64,000 nt of DNA, taken from NCBI GenBank assembly GCA_030068075.1, contig CM057844.1, positions 5,022,001 through 5,086,000 of the forward strand, in the 5' to 3' direction. Shown here piece by piece: positions 23,981 to 35,385 of this stretch. The stretch is from Paguma larvata (taxonomy: Eukaryota > Chordata > Mammalia > Carnivora > Viverridae). A program made the position numbers and the translations under genes. Below the pieces are notes generated by a model. The model ran no database searches. It was not told the DNA's origin and was given only the letters and a program-made list of their open reading frames with translations. Numbering within the stretch: position 1 is the first letter of the stretch; every line of letters starts with the position of its first letter.

Positions 23981-25725
23981 CTACCGAGATAGGTTTTCTG
24001 GGCCTCCTACAGAATGAAAAGTTGCAACCTGTCCTTCCAAGATAAAGCCCAAAGCTGGAAGCACCAGTGGAGGGGAACACCAGTTTCTTGCCTCCAACCC
24101 ATGAGGTCACCAGCTCAGCCTCTTACTGCCTTCAAGGAATCAGCTCCTGCTCTACTCTCTCTCTAGCAGCCCATCAACCATCACTGCCTCGTTAGCTCTT
24201 TGATGAATTTAAGAGGATTTATTTGGGGGGGGGGTGGCTGGAGGGGTTGCTTTCTTTTTTTTTTTTTTTTTACTAACTTCTTCAGTGGCTTCAGTGGATG
24301 GTTTAGTCCACATTTTCTAGTCTTCCATTACCAGAAGCTATAAATTCATTATCAATTTGTTCATATTAGAGTAACCTTGAATTTGGGGATAAACTCAACT
24401 TGGTTTATACAGTACTGGATCTGATTTGAATGACATTTTGTTCAAGAAAGTTGCATTTATATTTATGGCCTGTAATTTTCTTTCCCTATCCTGTCCTTAT
24501 CAGGCTTGATTACAGGGTTATGTACTTTTCCAAAATGAGTAAAGTGTTTTTTCATTCTCTTAAGTCAGCAAGAGTTTTTGTAAAATTAGAGTTCATGCTC
24601 TTGTGTATTTAGACCTTGATGGTAAAACTATCTAGGTCTGGTTATTTATGAGAAGGTTAACCACTGACTTATTTTCTTCCATGACTGTTTAGGAATTTTA
24701 AGGTTTTATTTTATTTGACAGCTTAGATAAACTAAAGTTGGCTAGAAATTTGTCCATTCCTTCTAAGTTTTGAAATACCCTGACATTCATGATGGCTCCA
24801 TTATCTTTTTGCTATCTTTTTGTCTCTTTCACTCCTGTAGCTATATGCACTTCTTAATCTCTGACCCTTTTCTGTATTCTCTGATTTTTCTCATACATCT
24901 TGCCAAAGTCATGTCAACTTTATTAGTCTTTTTAAAAAATATACTTTTGTCTTTGTTCAGCCTCTTTATTCTGTATTTGTTTTTATTTTCTACTTTCTGC
25001 TCTTTTTTATGTTCTTTCTTCAGCTTTCTTTACATTGTCACTCATTTTCTTTTTATCAGTATATTAATTCCAATATATACCAGTATATTAACTCAGTATA
25101 CTAATTCAACCTTTCTCCTTTACAAATATCCACATTTAAGTCTGTATGTTTACTTCTAAGTACTACTTTATCTGAGTTTTCTGCATTTTGATATGTAATA
25201 TTTTTCCAGTACAAATTTTCTCCAGTTTCCATTATGATTCCTTCATTGAGTCATGATTTATTTAGAAATATATTTCTTCATTTCTAAACAACATAGTTAT
25301 TTTTATTTATCTTTTTGCTACTGTCGTCTTAAAGGCATTGCAAATTAAATATGTTGTTTGCCAACTGACAGTCTGAAATTTTTGAGATTTGCTCTATGGC
25401 CCAATGTGTAGTCATTTTTTGCAAATGTCCTCATATATGGTTGAAAAGAATGTGTATACCTTTTCTTCAGTTCTTAGGTATAATGCTCTAGATGTGTCCA
25501 TTTGGTTAATTTTTTAAATCATGTCTTTCAAATATTTTAAATCCTTTCTAATTTTTTTCATTATCTTGATCATTAACTGAGAAAGATGGATTAAAATATC
25601 CCACTATTATGGTACATTTATCTACTTTTCCTTATATATCTGTCAATTTTTGTTTTATATATTTGAAGCTATAGCTGCATAGAAGTATAGAATTATCAAT
25701 TCTCTATATAAACTCCCATCTCTTT

Positions 25726-25924
25726 TATTAATTTTTGAGAGAGAGACAGAGCATGAGCAGAAGAGGGGCAGATAGAGAGAGGGAAACACAGAATCTGAAG
25801 CAGGCTCCAAGTTCTGAGCCATAAGCCAGCACAGAGCCCAATGCAGGACTTGAACTTGTGAATCACGAGATCATGACCTAAGCCGAAGTTGGACGCTCAA
25901 CCAGCTGAGCCACCCAGGCGCCCC
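25726..25924 (-). mobile_element. CAN SINE, antisense, inside L1
   Basis: Reversed tail TTTTATTAATTTTTGAGAGAG, centre CAGCACAGAGCCCAATGCAGG and reversed head GAGCCACCCAGGCGCCCC. Confidence 0.95.
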
Positions 25925-25989
25925 TACCTTAAAGATCATTTGTCTGATATTGATTCAGATATTTTTAAATGATATTTTGTATCCTTTTA

Positions 25990-26159
25990 TTTATTTTAAT
26001 GTTTATTTCTTTATTTTTGAGAGAGAGAGAGAGCAGTAGTCAGCAGGGGAGGGGCAGAGAGAGAGGGGAAGACAGAATCTCAGACAGGCTCCATACTGTC
26101 AGCACAGAGCCCTATGTGGGACTTGAACTCCCAAACTGTGAGAGCCACTGAGGTGCCCC
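25990..26159 (-). mobile_element. CAN SINE, antisense, inside L1, with long target-site duplication
   Basis: Reversed tail TTTTAATGTTTATTTCTTTATTTTTG, GA-rich tract, centre CAGCACAGAGCCCTATGTGGG and a head shortened by an internal deletion (GAGAGCCACTGAGGTGCCCC). The flank GATATTTTGTATCCTTTTA at 25,971 recurs with one change at 26,160. Confidence 0.93.
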
Positions 26160-26555
26160 GATATTTTCTATCCTTTTAAATATAACTTTTCTATATTCTT
26201 CTCTTTAAGTGTCTTTGCAAAAATTGTATATACTTTATTTTATACATTTATCCTGTCTGATTTTTAATTTTTAACTTTTTAACTGAATCTTTAGTTCATT
26301 TACATTTACTGCAGTTGCTGACATATTTGGATATATTTCTTTCAACTTTATATTTTGTTATTTGTCCTCAATATTCTCTCATTTTCTCCCTTTTCTTGCC
26401 TTCATTTCTTCCTCTCTCCTTTCCTTCCTTTCTTCCTTACTTCCTAACTTCCTTCCTTCCAGATGATTTTTTCCACATTCTATTTATTTCCTCTAATTTT
26501 TTAGGAGTCATAGACTCTCTTTCAGTTTCCTTAGAAGTTACCCTAGAAATTTTAA

Positions 26556-26799
26556 TGGAGTACCAGTGTGGCTCAATCAGTTAAGCATCCAACTCTTGAT
26601 TTCTGTTCAGGTCATGATCCCAGGGTCATGGGACTGAGCCCCACATCAGCACAGAGCCTGGTTAAGATTCTCTCTCTCTCTCTCTCTCTCTCTCTCCCCC
26701 TCCCTCCCTCCCTCCCCCTCCCTCTCACCTGCCCCTCCCCTGCTCATGCATACACATGCTCTCTTTCTCTCAACAAAAAATAATAATAAACATAAAAAA
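26556..26799 (+). mobile_element. CAN SINE, sense, with expanded CT microsatellite
   Basis: Head GGAGTACCAGTGTGGCTCAATC, GACTGAGCCCCACATCAGC, a long (TC)n(CCCT)n expansion at about 26,671-26,725 and an A-rich tail. AGAAATTTTAA (26,545) and AGAAATTGTAA (26,800) flank it. Confidence 0.9.
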
Positions 26800-27044
26800 A
26801 GAAATTGTAATATACATACTTGTCTTAACTAATTCTGAAATTAGGCTGTCTTTACCTTCTTCCTAAACAATGCCAGATTTTATTCCTACATCACCACAGC
26901 TTCTCCTGTTCTGTCTGTCTCCCTCCTGCACCTAACTTCTGCAAGATAAGACTCACGGTTTAAGGGTGGTCCTGTCCTCCCTCCATGATGCTCCTAGGTG
27001 CTCTTACTCATTCTAACTAGACCTTAAATACCACCTACTTGCTG

Positions 27045-27330
27045 ATGATACTGAATTTATTTACCTGGCCTCTTCTGTGAATCCCTTATATATTCAGGCT
27101 TATAGATTAAACTGCCTACATGATATCTCAACTTGGATGTATTAACATATGCTGAGTTAACACAACCACAACTGAATCCTTGAGTCTCCTGACCATCCCT
27201 CAGACTCCCTCTTGGTAAAGGGCACCAACATCTCAGGTTTTCAATCCAGAAACTTGGGGGAAATCCTTGATATCTCCTTTTCACATACCTACCACATTCA
27301 AACCTTTAACATGTCTTAGCAATACCTTCC
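27045..27330 (+). mobile_element. Decayed L2/CR1-type LINE reverse-transcriptase fragment
   Basis: The plus strand translated across stops gives pieces such as CLHDISTWM and NLGEILDISFSHTYHIQ, which resemble the CR1/L2 reverse-transcriptase C-terminal motifs (CLxDISxWM and NLGVxLDSSLxxxxHI). It is riddled with stops and frameshifts and is a molecular fossil. Confidence 0.6.
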
Positions 27331-29164
27331 CCTCCCACTTTTTCCGTAGTATAGAAAGCCAAATTTGTGGAGTTAAAAATGGAACAGAATGTGTATGATA
27401 TGCTCAGTCTTTACTAGCTGAGTATGAAAAGAGTTAGACAATGATATTGAGGTCATGCAAGTGCAGATAAGCAGAAATATGATCAAGATCCCAAATAAAT
27501 GGAGAATTATGAGAGAAGATAGTTATAATTGTGAGTGATAATAATGTAGAGGAGTTAAGAAAAGAGAGTAAGTTTCTGTTACGTAAACCGGGGTGGTGTG
27601 AGATGGCACAGTAGCAGACAGTTCCAGAAAGCGTGCTGGCACACAGAGGGGAGAGTGAAGGTGGTGTTGCCATTAGCTAAAAAAAGTTTTGAGTGACAGA
27701 ACTCATTTGGGATCACAAAGGACACATTTGGGATGCAGAGAACTTAACTGACAGGAACTCAAACACGTAAGGAATAACAGAGTATTAGAATAGGAAGATG
27801 CTAGATGGGGATACTAAATGATAAATTGGAAAGAAAATAGCGTTGAAGAGCTGCTATAAGCTAGTGTGGCTTTAAAAACTCAAGGCAGGTGAGAGTGGTT
27901 CACATTAGGAAACCACTTTATGGGTCACAAAAGTTCTGTGTTGTGCAGGGCTAATAGTTACAGAGTAATGCAGGTGTTCCTAAGAAACAAGAGATCTTTG
28001 CTCCAAATGAATTCCATTCAGCAGAAAGGTTAATGGGTTGTAAAAAAAAAAAAAAAAAAAAGTGTGTATTTATACACACATATATACACAACATTCAAGC
28101 ATGCAAAGGCAGAGAGGCTCTTGAAGTGGTAAAAATATGTTTGGGGGTATAATTCCAAGTTAGAGAGATTTTAGTCAGTTCATCAATCAGAGTCTGAGTT
28201 AAACTAGGGAAAGATAAAAAAGGCTATTTGAACGCATATAGAATACATGGCAAAGAGTGCAAATGAAGGATACAAAGTGCAGTTTCTAGACTGAGAATAA
28301 GTGTAGGAATGAGGCAAGAGGAGACAGTTCTATACAGTGAGGGAAGTCAAGGGTTAAAGGCATGTGGAACTCATGTATTATGCTGTTGTCAGAGAACCAA
28401 AGAAGGCCAGGCACACCTTGTAAACTGGGCTTCCCGTTCAGACTGAGTGCATTTAAGTAGAAGGTGACATAGCCTCCAAAGGACTTTTAATAAATGTGTT
28501 CTGAAGCCCTTAGTCGATCCTAATTTAAAGAGTTGAGAATTCAGTGAAATGTGGTAGTTTTAAAACCTCAAAATATATTTATCTCAATTGCTGAATTTTA
28601 CTGAATATAAAGAACTTTTACTGTGGAGAGCTGAGCAGTACATTCGGTTTAACTGGTACTGGACGTGACCTCTTATCACAAAGAACAACATACACATCCT
28701 ACAGCTAACTTATGGTTCCAAGTAGTGGCTTGAACCACCCCGTTGTTCTGAAAGTGAGCAGGTTTGGAAGCAAGTCTTTTAATTTTATGTGTGGGAATTC
28801 AGAAAAAATTAACGGGAATATGACTTTTTGATCATTGCAAAAGATAGCGGAATGTATCAGTTCCAAAGAGAATTACCATTTAAAAATGATTTATAATTGA
28901 GAAAGGTAATTTTTAAAAGACTGTGTAATTTGAAGAAGGCTTTGTCTTCACATATTGTTTAAAAGAAATAACAATGCAGCTGATTCTGGAAGTTGTGTTC
29001 AAATATCCTTTACAATGAAATACAGGGTTTGTCTTCTGTTTGCAGTAGGTGTTGTGTATTTCATTGTAGGGAAAACAATTACAAACTGAATTTCCAACGA
29101 TTTTATGAGATTCAAGTTTTTGATTATTCCTGAAAACTATCTTGAACCAATACAGTATAATTAA

Positions 29165-29182
29165 AGATGTCAGCAAAAATAA
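29165..29182 (+). repeat. Target-site duplication, left copy
   Basis: AGATGTCAGCAAAAATAA, identical to the copy at 29,985-30,002. The left border context TT/AAAG fits an L1 endonuclease nick site. Confidence 0.9.
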
Positions 29183-29984
29183 AATTAACAACTCAGGAAA
29201 TAGCAGATGCTGGTGAGGATGTGGAGAAAAGGAAAACCTCTTGCACTGTTGATGGGAAGGCAATCCGGTGCAGTGTGGAGGTTCCTCAAAAAATTAAAAA
29301 TAGAACTACCCTACGACCCAGCAATAGCATTACTAGGAATTTATCCAAAGGATGCAGGAGTGCTGATGCATAGGGGCACACGTACCCCAGTGTTTATAGC
29401 AGCGCTTTCAACAAGAGCCAAATTATGGAAAGAACCTAAATTAAATGTCCATCAACTGATGAATGGATAAAGAAGATGTGGTTTATACATACAATGGAAC
29501 ACTACTTGGCAATGAGAAAGAATGAAATATGCCATTTGCAGCAACGTGGATGGAATTGGAAGGTATTATGCTGAGTGAAATAAGTCAGTCAGAGAAAGAC
29601 AGATGTCATATGTTTTCACTCATATGTGGATCATGAGAAGCTTAACAGAAGACCATGGGGGAAGGAAAGGGTAAAAAAAAGTTACAAACAGAGAGGGAAG
29701 GAGGCAAACCGCAAGAGACTCAGAACAAACTGAGAGTGGAGGAGAGGGGAAAATGGGTGATGAGCATTGAGGAGGGCACTTGTTGGGATGAGCACTGGGT
29801 ATTTTATGCAAACAATGAACCATGGGAATGTACCCCAAAAACCAAGAGCACATTGTACACTATCCAATTTGACAATAAATTATATTTTTTTAAAAACCAC
29901 AATAAAAATACAATTCTCTCTCTTCCTCTGCCCCTCTCCTCCAGTCGTGGTGTGCTCTCTCTCTAAAATTAAAAAAAAAAAAAA
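29183..29984 (+). mobile_element. 5'-truncated carnivore L1 with a SINE-like 3' extension
   Basis: From 29,183 the sequence is the end of L1 ORF2 (AACAACTCAGG, ATGTGGAGAAAAGG, CATCAACTGATGAATGGATA) and the carnivore L1 3' UTR with ACAATAAATTATATTTTTTT near 29,870. Instead of ending there, it continues for about 100 bp through a CAN-SINE-like 3' part (CTCTTCCTCTGCCCCTCTCC, GTGCTCTCTCTCTAAAATT) to a second A-tail, and only then meets the right target-site duplication. The ORF2 remnant has stops and is not functional. Compared with the 8.3-kb L1 it is less decayed. Confidence 0.88.
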
Positions 29985-30002
29985 AGATGTCAGCAAAAAT
30001 AA
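29985..30002 (+). repeat. Target-site duplication, right copy
   Basis: Exact 18-bp repeat of 29,165-29,182, directly after the second A-tail. Confidence 0.9.
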
Positions 30003-30268
30003 CTGATATATGGGCTGTGACTATTAACAGGAAATATACCATTTACTTCACTAAATAATTACTAACCAATATCAATATTTCTGTCTGTCCTGAGAACTGG
30101 ACTATTGAGGGTACCTTATCTTTTTTCTCAGGAAGATACTCTGTTAGTGTATGTGTAATTTTTGCTACTTTGTGAAAAAAAAGTTTGAAATACTTTGTCA
30201 CTTGAAAATACCGAGAAAATACGTTAAATTTTTTGAGAATTTTCCTCCTTTTCCTCCTTTTTCAAAAG

Positions 30269-30377
30269 ATGCATCGCCATTTGCTCTCTTGGGGTCTGGA
30301 TATGCGAAGAGCTTGCCCAGTGTACAAGCCATCCTCAGCTGAAAGAGGCCGTCAATGTGATAGGCGTCACTTTGAAG
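30269..30377 (+). CDS. RALGAPA2: RALGAPA2 coding exon (window exon 4), 109 nt
   Basis: The exon starts with the A that completes the split arginine codon and then encodes [18 protein letters not shown] and a following helix ending VNVIGVTLK. The acceptor is CTTTTTCAAAAG and the donor is GTATTA, which is weaker than the other donors in this gene. The exon is cysteine-rich (C.A.C and IC) and matches alpha-2 closely. Length 109 nt gives incoming phase 2 and outgoing phase 0. Exon 3 plus exon 4 together are 168 nt, so joint skipping would keep the frame. Confidence 0.93.
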
Positions 30378-30849
30378 GTATTACCAAATCGTGATATGTA
30401 TTTGACAGTAGTCTGTATCCCAGATATTCAACTAGTTCTAGTTTGAATTAGTGCCATCTCTATTTTCCCCTATATCAGAGAGGGGTTTTAAATCAAAAAT
30501 TGTTTTTCTGAGAGCCACCTCGAATGCTTGCAAAAGAGGCCACCAACAGCTGCTTCCCTACTGGTGGCTGAGCTCTCCTGGACCAAGCCCTGTCCCCAAG
30601 TGGTGTTCCCCTGTGGGCTGGGCACTTCCTGAGGCAAGCAGCACCACTGTTGGTAGTCGTGACAAGAAAGTGCGATTTCATGCCCTGGCTTCTGCACGGA
30701 CTGGGAGAGACCTGCGGTTGCCACCTGACTGGGCCTTTGCACTTTTAGGACATCTTTCTTCTTTGCTTTGTTAATGAAAAGAGGAGGGTATTTTTTTGTT
30801 GTTGTTTTTCTTTGTGTTTATTTGTTGTTTATTTATTTATTTTTTGCCA

Positions 30850-31025
30850 TTGACTGGGCAGTCACACTGGGCCAGATTCATAGTAAAGTCTTTCAGTACT
30901 TAAGATCAGCTCTGCAAGGTAGATGGTACAATCACTGTGTCACACCAGAGGAAAGCAAGGCCCAGAGAACTCTGGAAGCACACAGGCACGCGGGTATGAG
31001 GGATGGAAGCAGCACTGAGAGCAGA
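30850..31025 (+). mobile_element. MIR-like remnant
   Basis: CTGCAAGGTAGATGGTACAATCA, CACACCAGAGGAAAGCAAGGC and CTCTGGAAGCACACAGG resemble the MIR 3' half. Confidence 0.5.
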
Positions 31026-31179
31026 TCTGTGTAACATGAAAAACAATACTGAACTTTTATACATACTGGTAAGCTGCTTCCTAAACCAGGGCTCAAAATC
31101 TGCAGGGTCCCTTTCTGGCTCCTGCTTACAGATGGTGGCAATTATTAGCACTACTGTTATTATACCCCCACAACTGGTG

Positions 31180-31340
31180 AGTGCCTAGTCCCTGCCAGGT
31201 ACTGTGCTGGGGGTTTGTGGAAATTCTCAGCTGTGAGGCACTTGTCCCATTTTACAGTGGAGAAACTGAGGTGCAGGAGGGTCAAGGAGCCCTTTCCAGG
31301 CTCTAGAGTCTGGCTGAGCAAAAGTTCAGACCCTGAACTG
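31180..31340 (+). mobile_element. MIR-like remnant
   Basis: CCTGCCAGGTACTGTGCTGGG, TGTCCCATTTTACAGTGGAG and AACTGAGGTGCAGGAGGGTCAAGG follow MIR-type core sequence. Confidence 0.65.
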
Positions 31341-31774
31341 TGCATCTGATACCAGCATCCAGGCTCATGTCCACCCTTCAGCTGCCTGTCATGTGCTGCT
31401 GTAATAGTAACAGCCATTGTCATCACCAGGCCAGTGACAGCGCTGTGTCTCCCTTTGTGCTTCAGCCCACAGGATAACCAGCCAGGGACATCCCCTGCCC
31501 ATGGCTTGGCATCTGGCCCTCTGGTCTAGCCCCTGTCTGTCTTTGCAGCCTGATCTCATGGCAGTGATCCTCACCCACTCCCTTTCCTGACCAAGCCTAG
31601 TGTCCTCTAACCCTCCACATCTCCCACCCCGTCCCCCTATTCTCTGCAACACCTGGGAGTGCCAGTCAGATTAGGAGAGCTGGAGAAACGCTCGCTGTTG
31701 ATCCCTGTGGCAAGGAATGGAAAATTGACCAAACCAAAATATCACTTAGGAGGGCTCCCTCTGGCCTGAGCAGG

Positions 31775-31925
31775 GTGTTGACCTTTGTTGTTACTTTTAA
31801 TCCTTAAAACCACCCTCTGTGTGAAGGCTTACTGCCACCTCTGCATCACAGATGTGGAAAATGAGCTAATTGAGAAGTCGAGAGTCTGCCAGGGTCAAAC
31901 CCAGGACACCCTGGCCACATGTCTG
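31775..31925 (+). mobile_element. MIR-like remnant
   Basis: TTTTAATCCTTAAAACCACCC, CATCACAGATGTGGAAAATGAG and GTCAAACCCAGGACACC resemble MIR in order. Confidence 0.55.
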
Positions 31926-34214
31926 GGCTTTTCCCCAATTGCGGTGTGTAAGACACTCCAAAAGCCATGGCGATATATTCACATATAACTATTACAGTGA
32001 AAAAAAGTTAGATATCAATTGTATTTCTATGCAGACACTAATTCATTTTTTAATATCCTATTTTCTCAATTCTAAGATCTATTTTTCCAATCCTAGTTTT
32101 TCCCTAAATCTAGAAAGGTATATTGCATGGGGCTCCCCACCCCTTCCCTCCCTGTTAATAATTCAGTGGTGTCTCAGAATGAAGGAGATCTGTAGATACA
32201 TCTAGATACCTCTCCTTCTACCCTATGTGGTTCTATGCAGTATAGATAACAAGAGTAGAAGGATATGAGGGCTTACATTTTCTCATTGTAGTTCTCCACA
32301 TTTTCAAAAATCTCTATTAGTGTTTCTATAATTATGAGGAAAATGTAGAGTACCAGGAAAAAATGTAGCTGCTATGCTTGGAGCCACACTCTGCCAGCAC
32401 AGGGCAGGGACTGTCCCATTGAAGCCCGCACCCCTGTGAATGCTCCTGATCTCCCAGTTTTAGAAATAAAAGAGAGCACAACTAAAGAATGCCAAGGACC
32501 CTGCTCCGGCTTGAACTGCTAAGAAATCAGAGGGCCAAGATCAGCCAAATCAGCCTCCCTTTAACCAGCATGAATAGCAGAGGGAAACTCATGGATGCAG
32601 TTCCAGGACGCTTGGGACAGCTCCCTGCCTGCCTCCCTCCAATGCCTGTGCTCCTGTGCCAGTTGGCACTTTTACTGAAGGAGGTAGCACATGAATCTAA
32701 GAGAACCTAGGGCTAGCAGGGAAGGAGTTGCCACAGGGAACAAGGGGGATGACAACAGCTCTTAAGAAGAGAGGCTTCAGGGAGGCTCAGGGCTCTGCTA
32801 GGAGGGGGCGCAACCTGGGGACAGGGGGAGGAGGCCCAGCCGCAGCAGCACAGGGTGCGTGAGCCCTGAAACGTCTTTCTGCCTTATGGGCTCCACATGC
32901 CTCTGGGCACCACTCTGGTGTGACCCTGCCCTTCAGGAACACTTGAAAGGCTGACTCGAGTGTTCCCTCAGATGCAGAGAAGGCTGGGAAATGCTCCCCA
33001 GGAGGTATCCATGAAAACCAGTGAGAGCAGAGCCCTGCCTAGCTGCCTGGAGAATTCCACTCAGCTAGTTGTGTCTGATGGGGTAGTATGTGGGCGGGGC
33101 CAGGCAGAGGGTTCTAAGCCTGAGCTGTACTCACAGACCTACATGTCCCATCCAAGGTGGGGGCTGAGGGCACTAGAGTGGCAGCTTCGGCTCTGGCTCA
33201 GGTGAGCTGCCAACCCTGCCTCCCTGGCAGCCCAAGTGAGAGGAGGCCCAACCTGAGCCCCACTCTCAGCCTCACCTGTCACTCCTTCTCTTACCCCATC
33301 TTCGGAGACATCATTGACTTCCCCCCACCACCCCAACCCTGTCCTCACTTCAGTCCTAGAGTCCTGCTGCCGTAGGGCCGTCCTTCACCCGGCCTGGCTC
33401 CCTCTGCCAATAACCAAGCCTCCTGGTGCCCTCCAACCCCTTGGCCCTAGTCTGGCCCCCACAGATCTGTCCTCCCTCCTGCCACCGGAGGAATCTGTCT
33501 GCACAGGGTCTGACCAAGTAGCCCACAGACTAGAGCACTATACGGCATTCAGGGACATACGTGAACAGGTCCCTGCCCGTTCCCAAGACTGTTAGTCCTT
33601 CAGAGTAGAGACTGTATCTGCCCTGTTCATCTTGTGCCCTGTACTTTTTTTTTCTTTCTTTCTTTCTCTGGCTTAAACAACATGGGAACATATTGATTCA
33701 TAAAGTTGGAAAGTGCATGGGTATGCAAAAGGTCGGGGTTGGTTGATTCAAGAGATAAAGAGTCAACGCTGACCTAATAGTCTAACTCTTCTGCTCTGTA
33801 GTCCACAGAGGTGGCTTCGTGTTCAGGTGGGATGCCCGCAGGGTTGGAGGATGTCTGCCAGTAGGAGTCAGGGTCCTATGTGTCCTTGTTTGTGTTCTGC
33901 AGGACTTCCATCACAGCATTCTTATAAGAGGTACCGAGATGCTATTACCTGAGGTTTCTCGCTCATTCCTGTACCAGTGACTGGGGCTGGGGATAAAAAT
34001 CTTCTGATTCATTTAAGCCTATCAGGGAACATTCCTGGAGCTGGGAAAGAGGGCTTGCATGGGAGAGGGAAGGCACCTGAAAATAAATCTGTTAGTTAAG
34101 GAGAGAGGGGGGAATTGATACTGGCCAGGCAACCACGCATGTGCACTGTAGAGAGGAATGAGAGCAAGAGATGCTCTGTAAAAGGAAAAGGTGGCGTGTG
34201 AGTGGGGAAAGGAG

Positions 34215-34345
34215 TAATGAGAAGAAGTGGGCAGTGTGTGGGGAGGGGGCACTCTGGGCAGGAGCTCCGAGGACAAAGGCCCTGGGATAGAAATGAGTTG
34301 GTAAATATCCTAAGAGCAGGAAGATGCTGGCGTATTGGAGCAGAG
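34215..34345 (+). mobile_element. L2-like fragment
   Basis: GGGCAGGAGCTCCGAGGACAAAGGCCCTGGG and AGCAGGAAGATGCTGG resemble the L2 3' region. Weak. Confidence 0.4.
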
Positions 34346-34443
34346 TGCAGTGTTGGGTGCTGGAGCAGCTGCAGTCCATTTAGCTCAGCCTGAACATCTC
34401 CCAGAATTCCTTCCCCTGTACGTTTTTATTTAGGGGGTGATTA

Positions 34444-34612
34444 CTTTTCTTTTCTTTTTCTTTTTCTTTTTCTTTTTTTTTTTTTTTTTTTTTGAGTATA
34501 GCTGGCATACAGTGTGATGTTAGTTTCAGGTGTACAACACAGTGATTCAACAACCTGTCCCTACTGCTGTGCTCCTCACAAGTGTAGCTACCACGTGTCA
34601 CTCTCAGGCTGG
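34444..34612 (-). mobile_element. T-rich run and short antisense L1 3' end
   Basis: A CTTTTT-type run (34,444-34,493) is followed by TTTGAGTATAGCTGGCATACAG, TAGTTTCAGGTGTACAACAC and CACAAGTGTAGCTACCACG, which is the reverse complement of an old L1 3' UTR with its poly(A) as the T run. Confidence 0.7.
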
Positions 34613-35084
34613 TCAGTAACCCATGAATATGTGCTGAATGAGTGAGTGAGTGAATGAGTGATGTCTCTCCCCCCACCATCCCCACAGCATTCATGTGTCA
34701 GTAATAGCCCCCCACCTGCAGCCCTTGCCTTCCACAGTGCCCTAGCGCATGCTGCCTGGAAGGAAGCACTCTCCCTCTGCCTTCTTCTGGCCTAAGCTCA
34801 GCTCTCCCCCCACCCCCCAACCGTCCTTTCTGCCACCTGTCCCTTCTCTCATACCTCATCCCAGAGGCTTTTTGTCTGGTCTACCATAGCTCTCATTTCC
34901 TCATTGTCCTCTTGTCTGCGTCCAGCTTCTAGGTAGATGTAAGAGCCGTGCCAGCCTTATGTTTCCACCACACAACTTGTCCCCTGTGATGCGGTGGAAA
35001 CATGTCCAGTGGCTACTCTCGGTCTTCACTTCCTTTGTCTTCACCTCAGACTCACCATGCACTACTTCTCAGGGGGGTGTGCAA

Positions 35085-35385
35085 GGCATTAGGAATATAA
35101 TGGTAAACACACAAAGGAACAGGCAGACAAGTACAAAAAGTCCACTTGACAGCCCTTAATGCCATGAGGAAAGCACGAGAGCAAACCAGGATGGAGCTGA
35201 AGAGCTGGAGCTGATAGGCTGTCACTCCTTGAGATGGGCAAGGTGACCTCACGGAGGAGACCTTTAGTGCCATAATCCGAAAGATGTGACAGTGCCAGCG
35301 ACGTGCAGACCTGGAGAATGAGTGTCCCAGGCAAAGCAGGAAGTAAGGGTAAAGGCCCTGGGGCAGAAACAAGCCAGAGTGCTTG
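35085..35385 (+). mobile_element. L2-like 3' fragment
   Basis: AATATAATGGTAAACACACAAAGGAACAGG, AGATGTGACAGTGCCAG, GAGAATGAGTGTCCCAGGC and GTAAAGGCCCTGGGGCAG occur in L2 order. Confidence 0.6.

Larger units (their letters stand above)
24300..26545 (-). mobile_element. Antisense old L1 (ORF2 region), interrupted by two SINEs
   Basis: Read on the plus strand the sequence follows the reverse complement of L1 ORF2: GGCCTGTAATTTTC near 24,465, TTTGTCCATTCCTTCTAAG near 24,750, GGCCCAATGTGTAGTCA near 25,399, GAATGTGTATACC near 25,450 and CATTTACATTTACTGCAGTTG near 26,298. Many stops and indels; non-functional. SINEs at 25.73 and 25.99 kb are younger insertions within it. The 3' CT-rich stretch (26,400-26,460) also fits an antisense L1. 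Confidence 0.8.
23318..30268 (+). other. RALGAPA2 intron (7.0 kb)
   Basis: GTAAAT donor and TTCCTCCTTTTTCAAAAG acceptor. This is the most repeat-dense intron. It contains a sense SINE at 23.44 kb, a MER5A fragment at 23.88 kb, an antisense L1 from about 24.3 to 26.5 kb broken by two antisense SINEs, a sense SINE at 26.56 kb, a decayed L2/CR1-like fragment at 27.05-27.33 kb, and a short L1 insertion with target-site duplication at 29.16-30.0 kb. The stretch 27.4-29.1 kb shows nothing I can name apart from an A-run near 28,040. Confidence 0.8.

Noticed and set aside
24770..25159. 129-codon hydrophobic open frame resembling a membrane protein
   Set aside because: It is the antisense reading of an old L1; the T-rich strand always yields F/L/I/S-rich frames.
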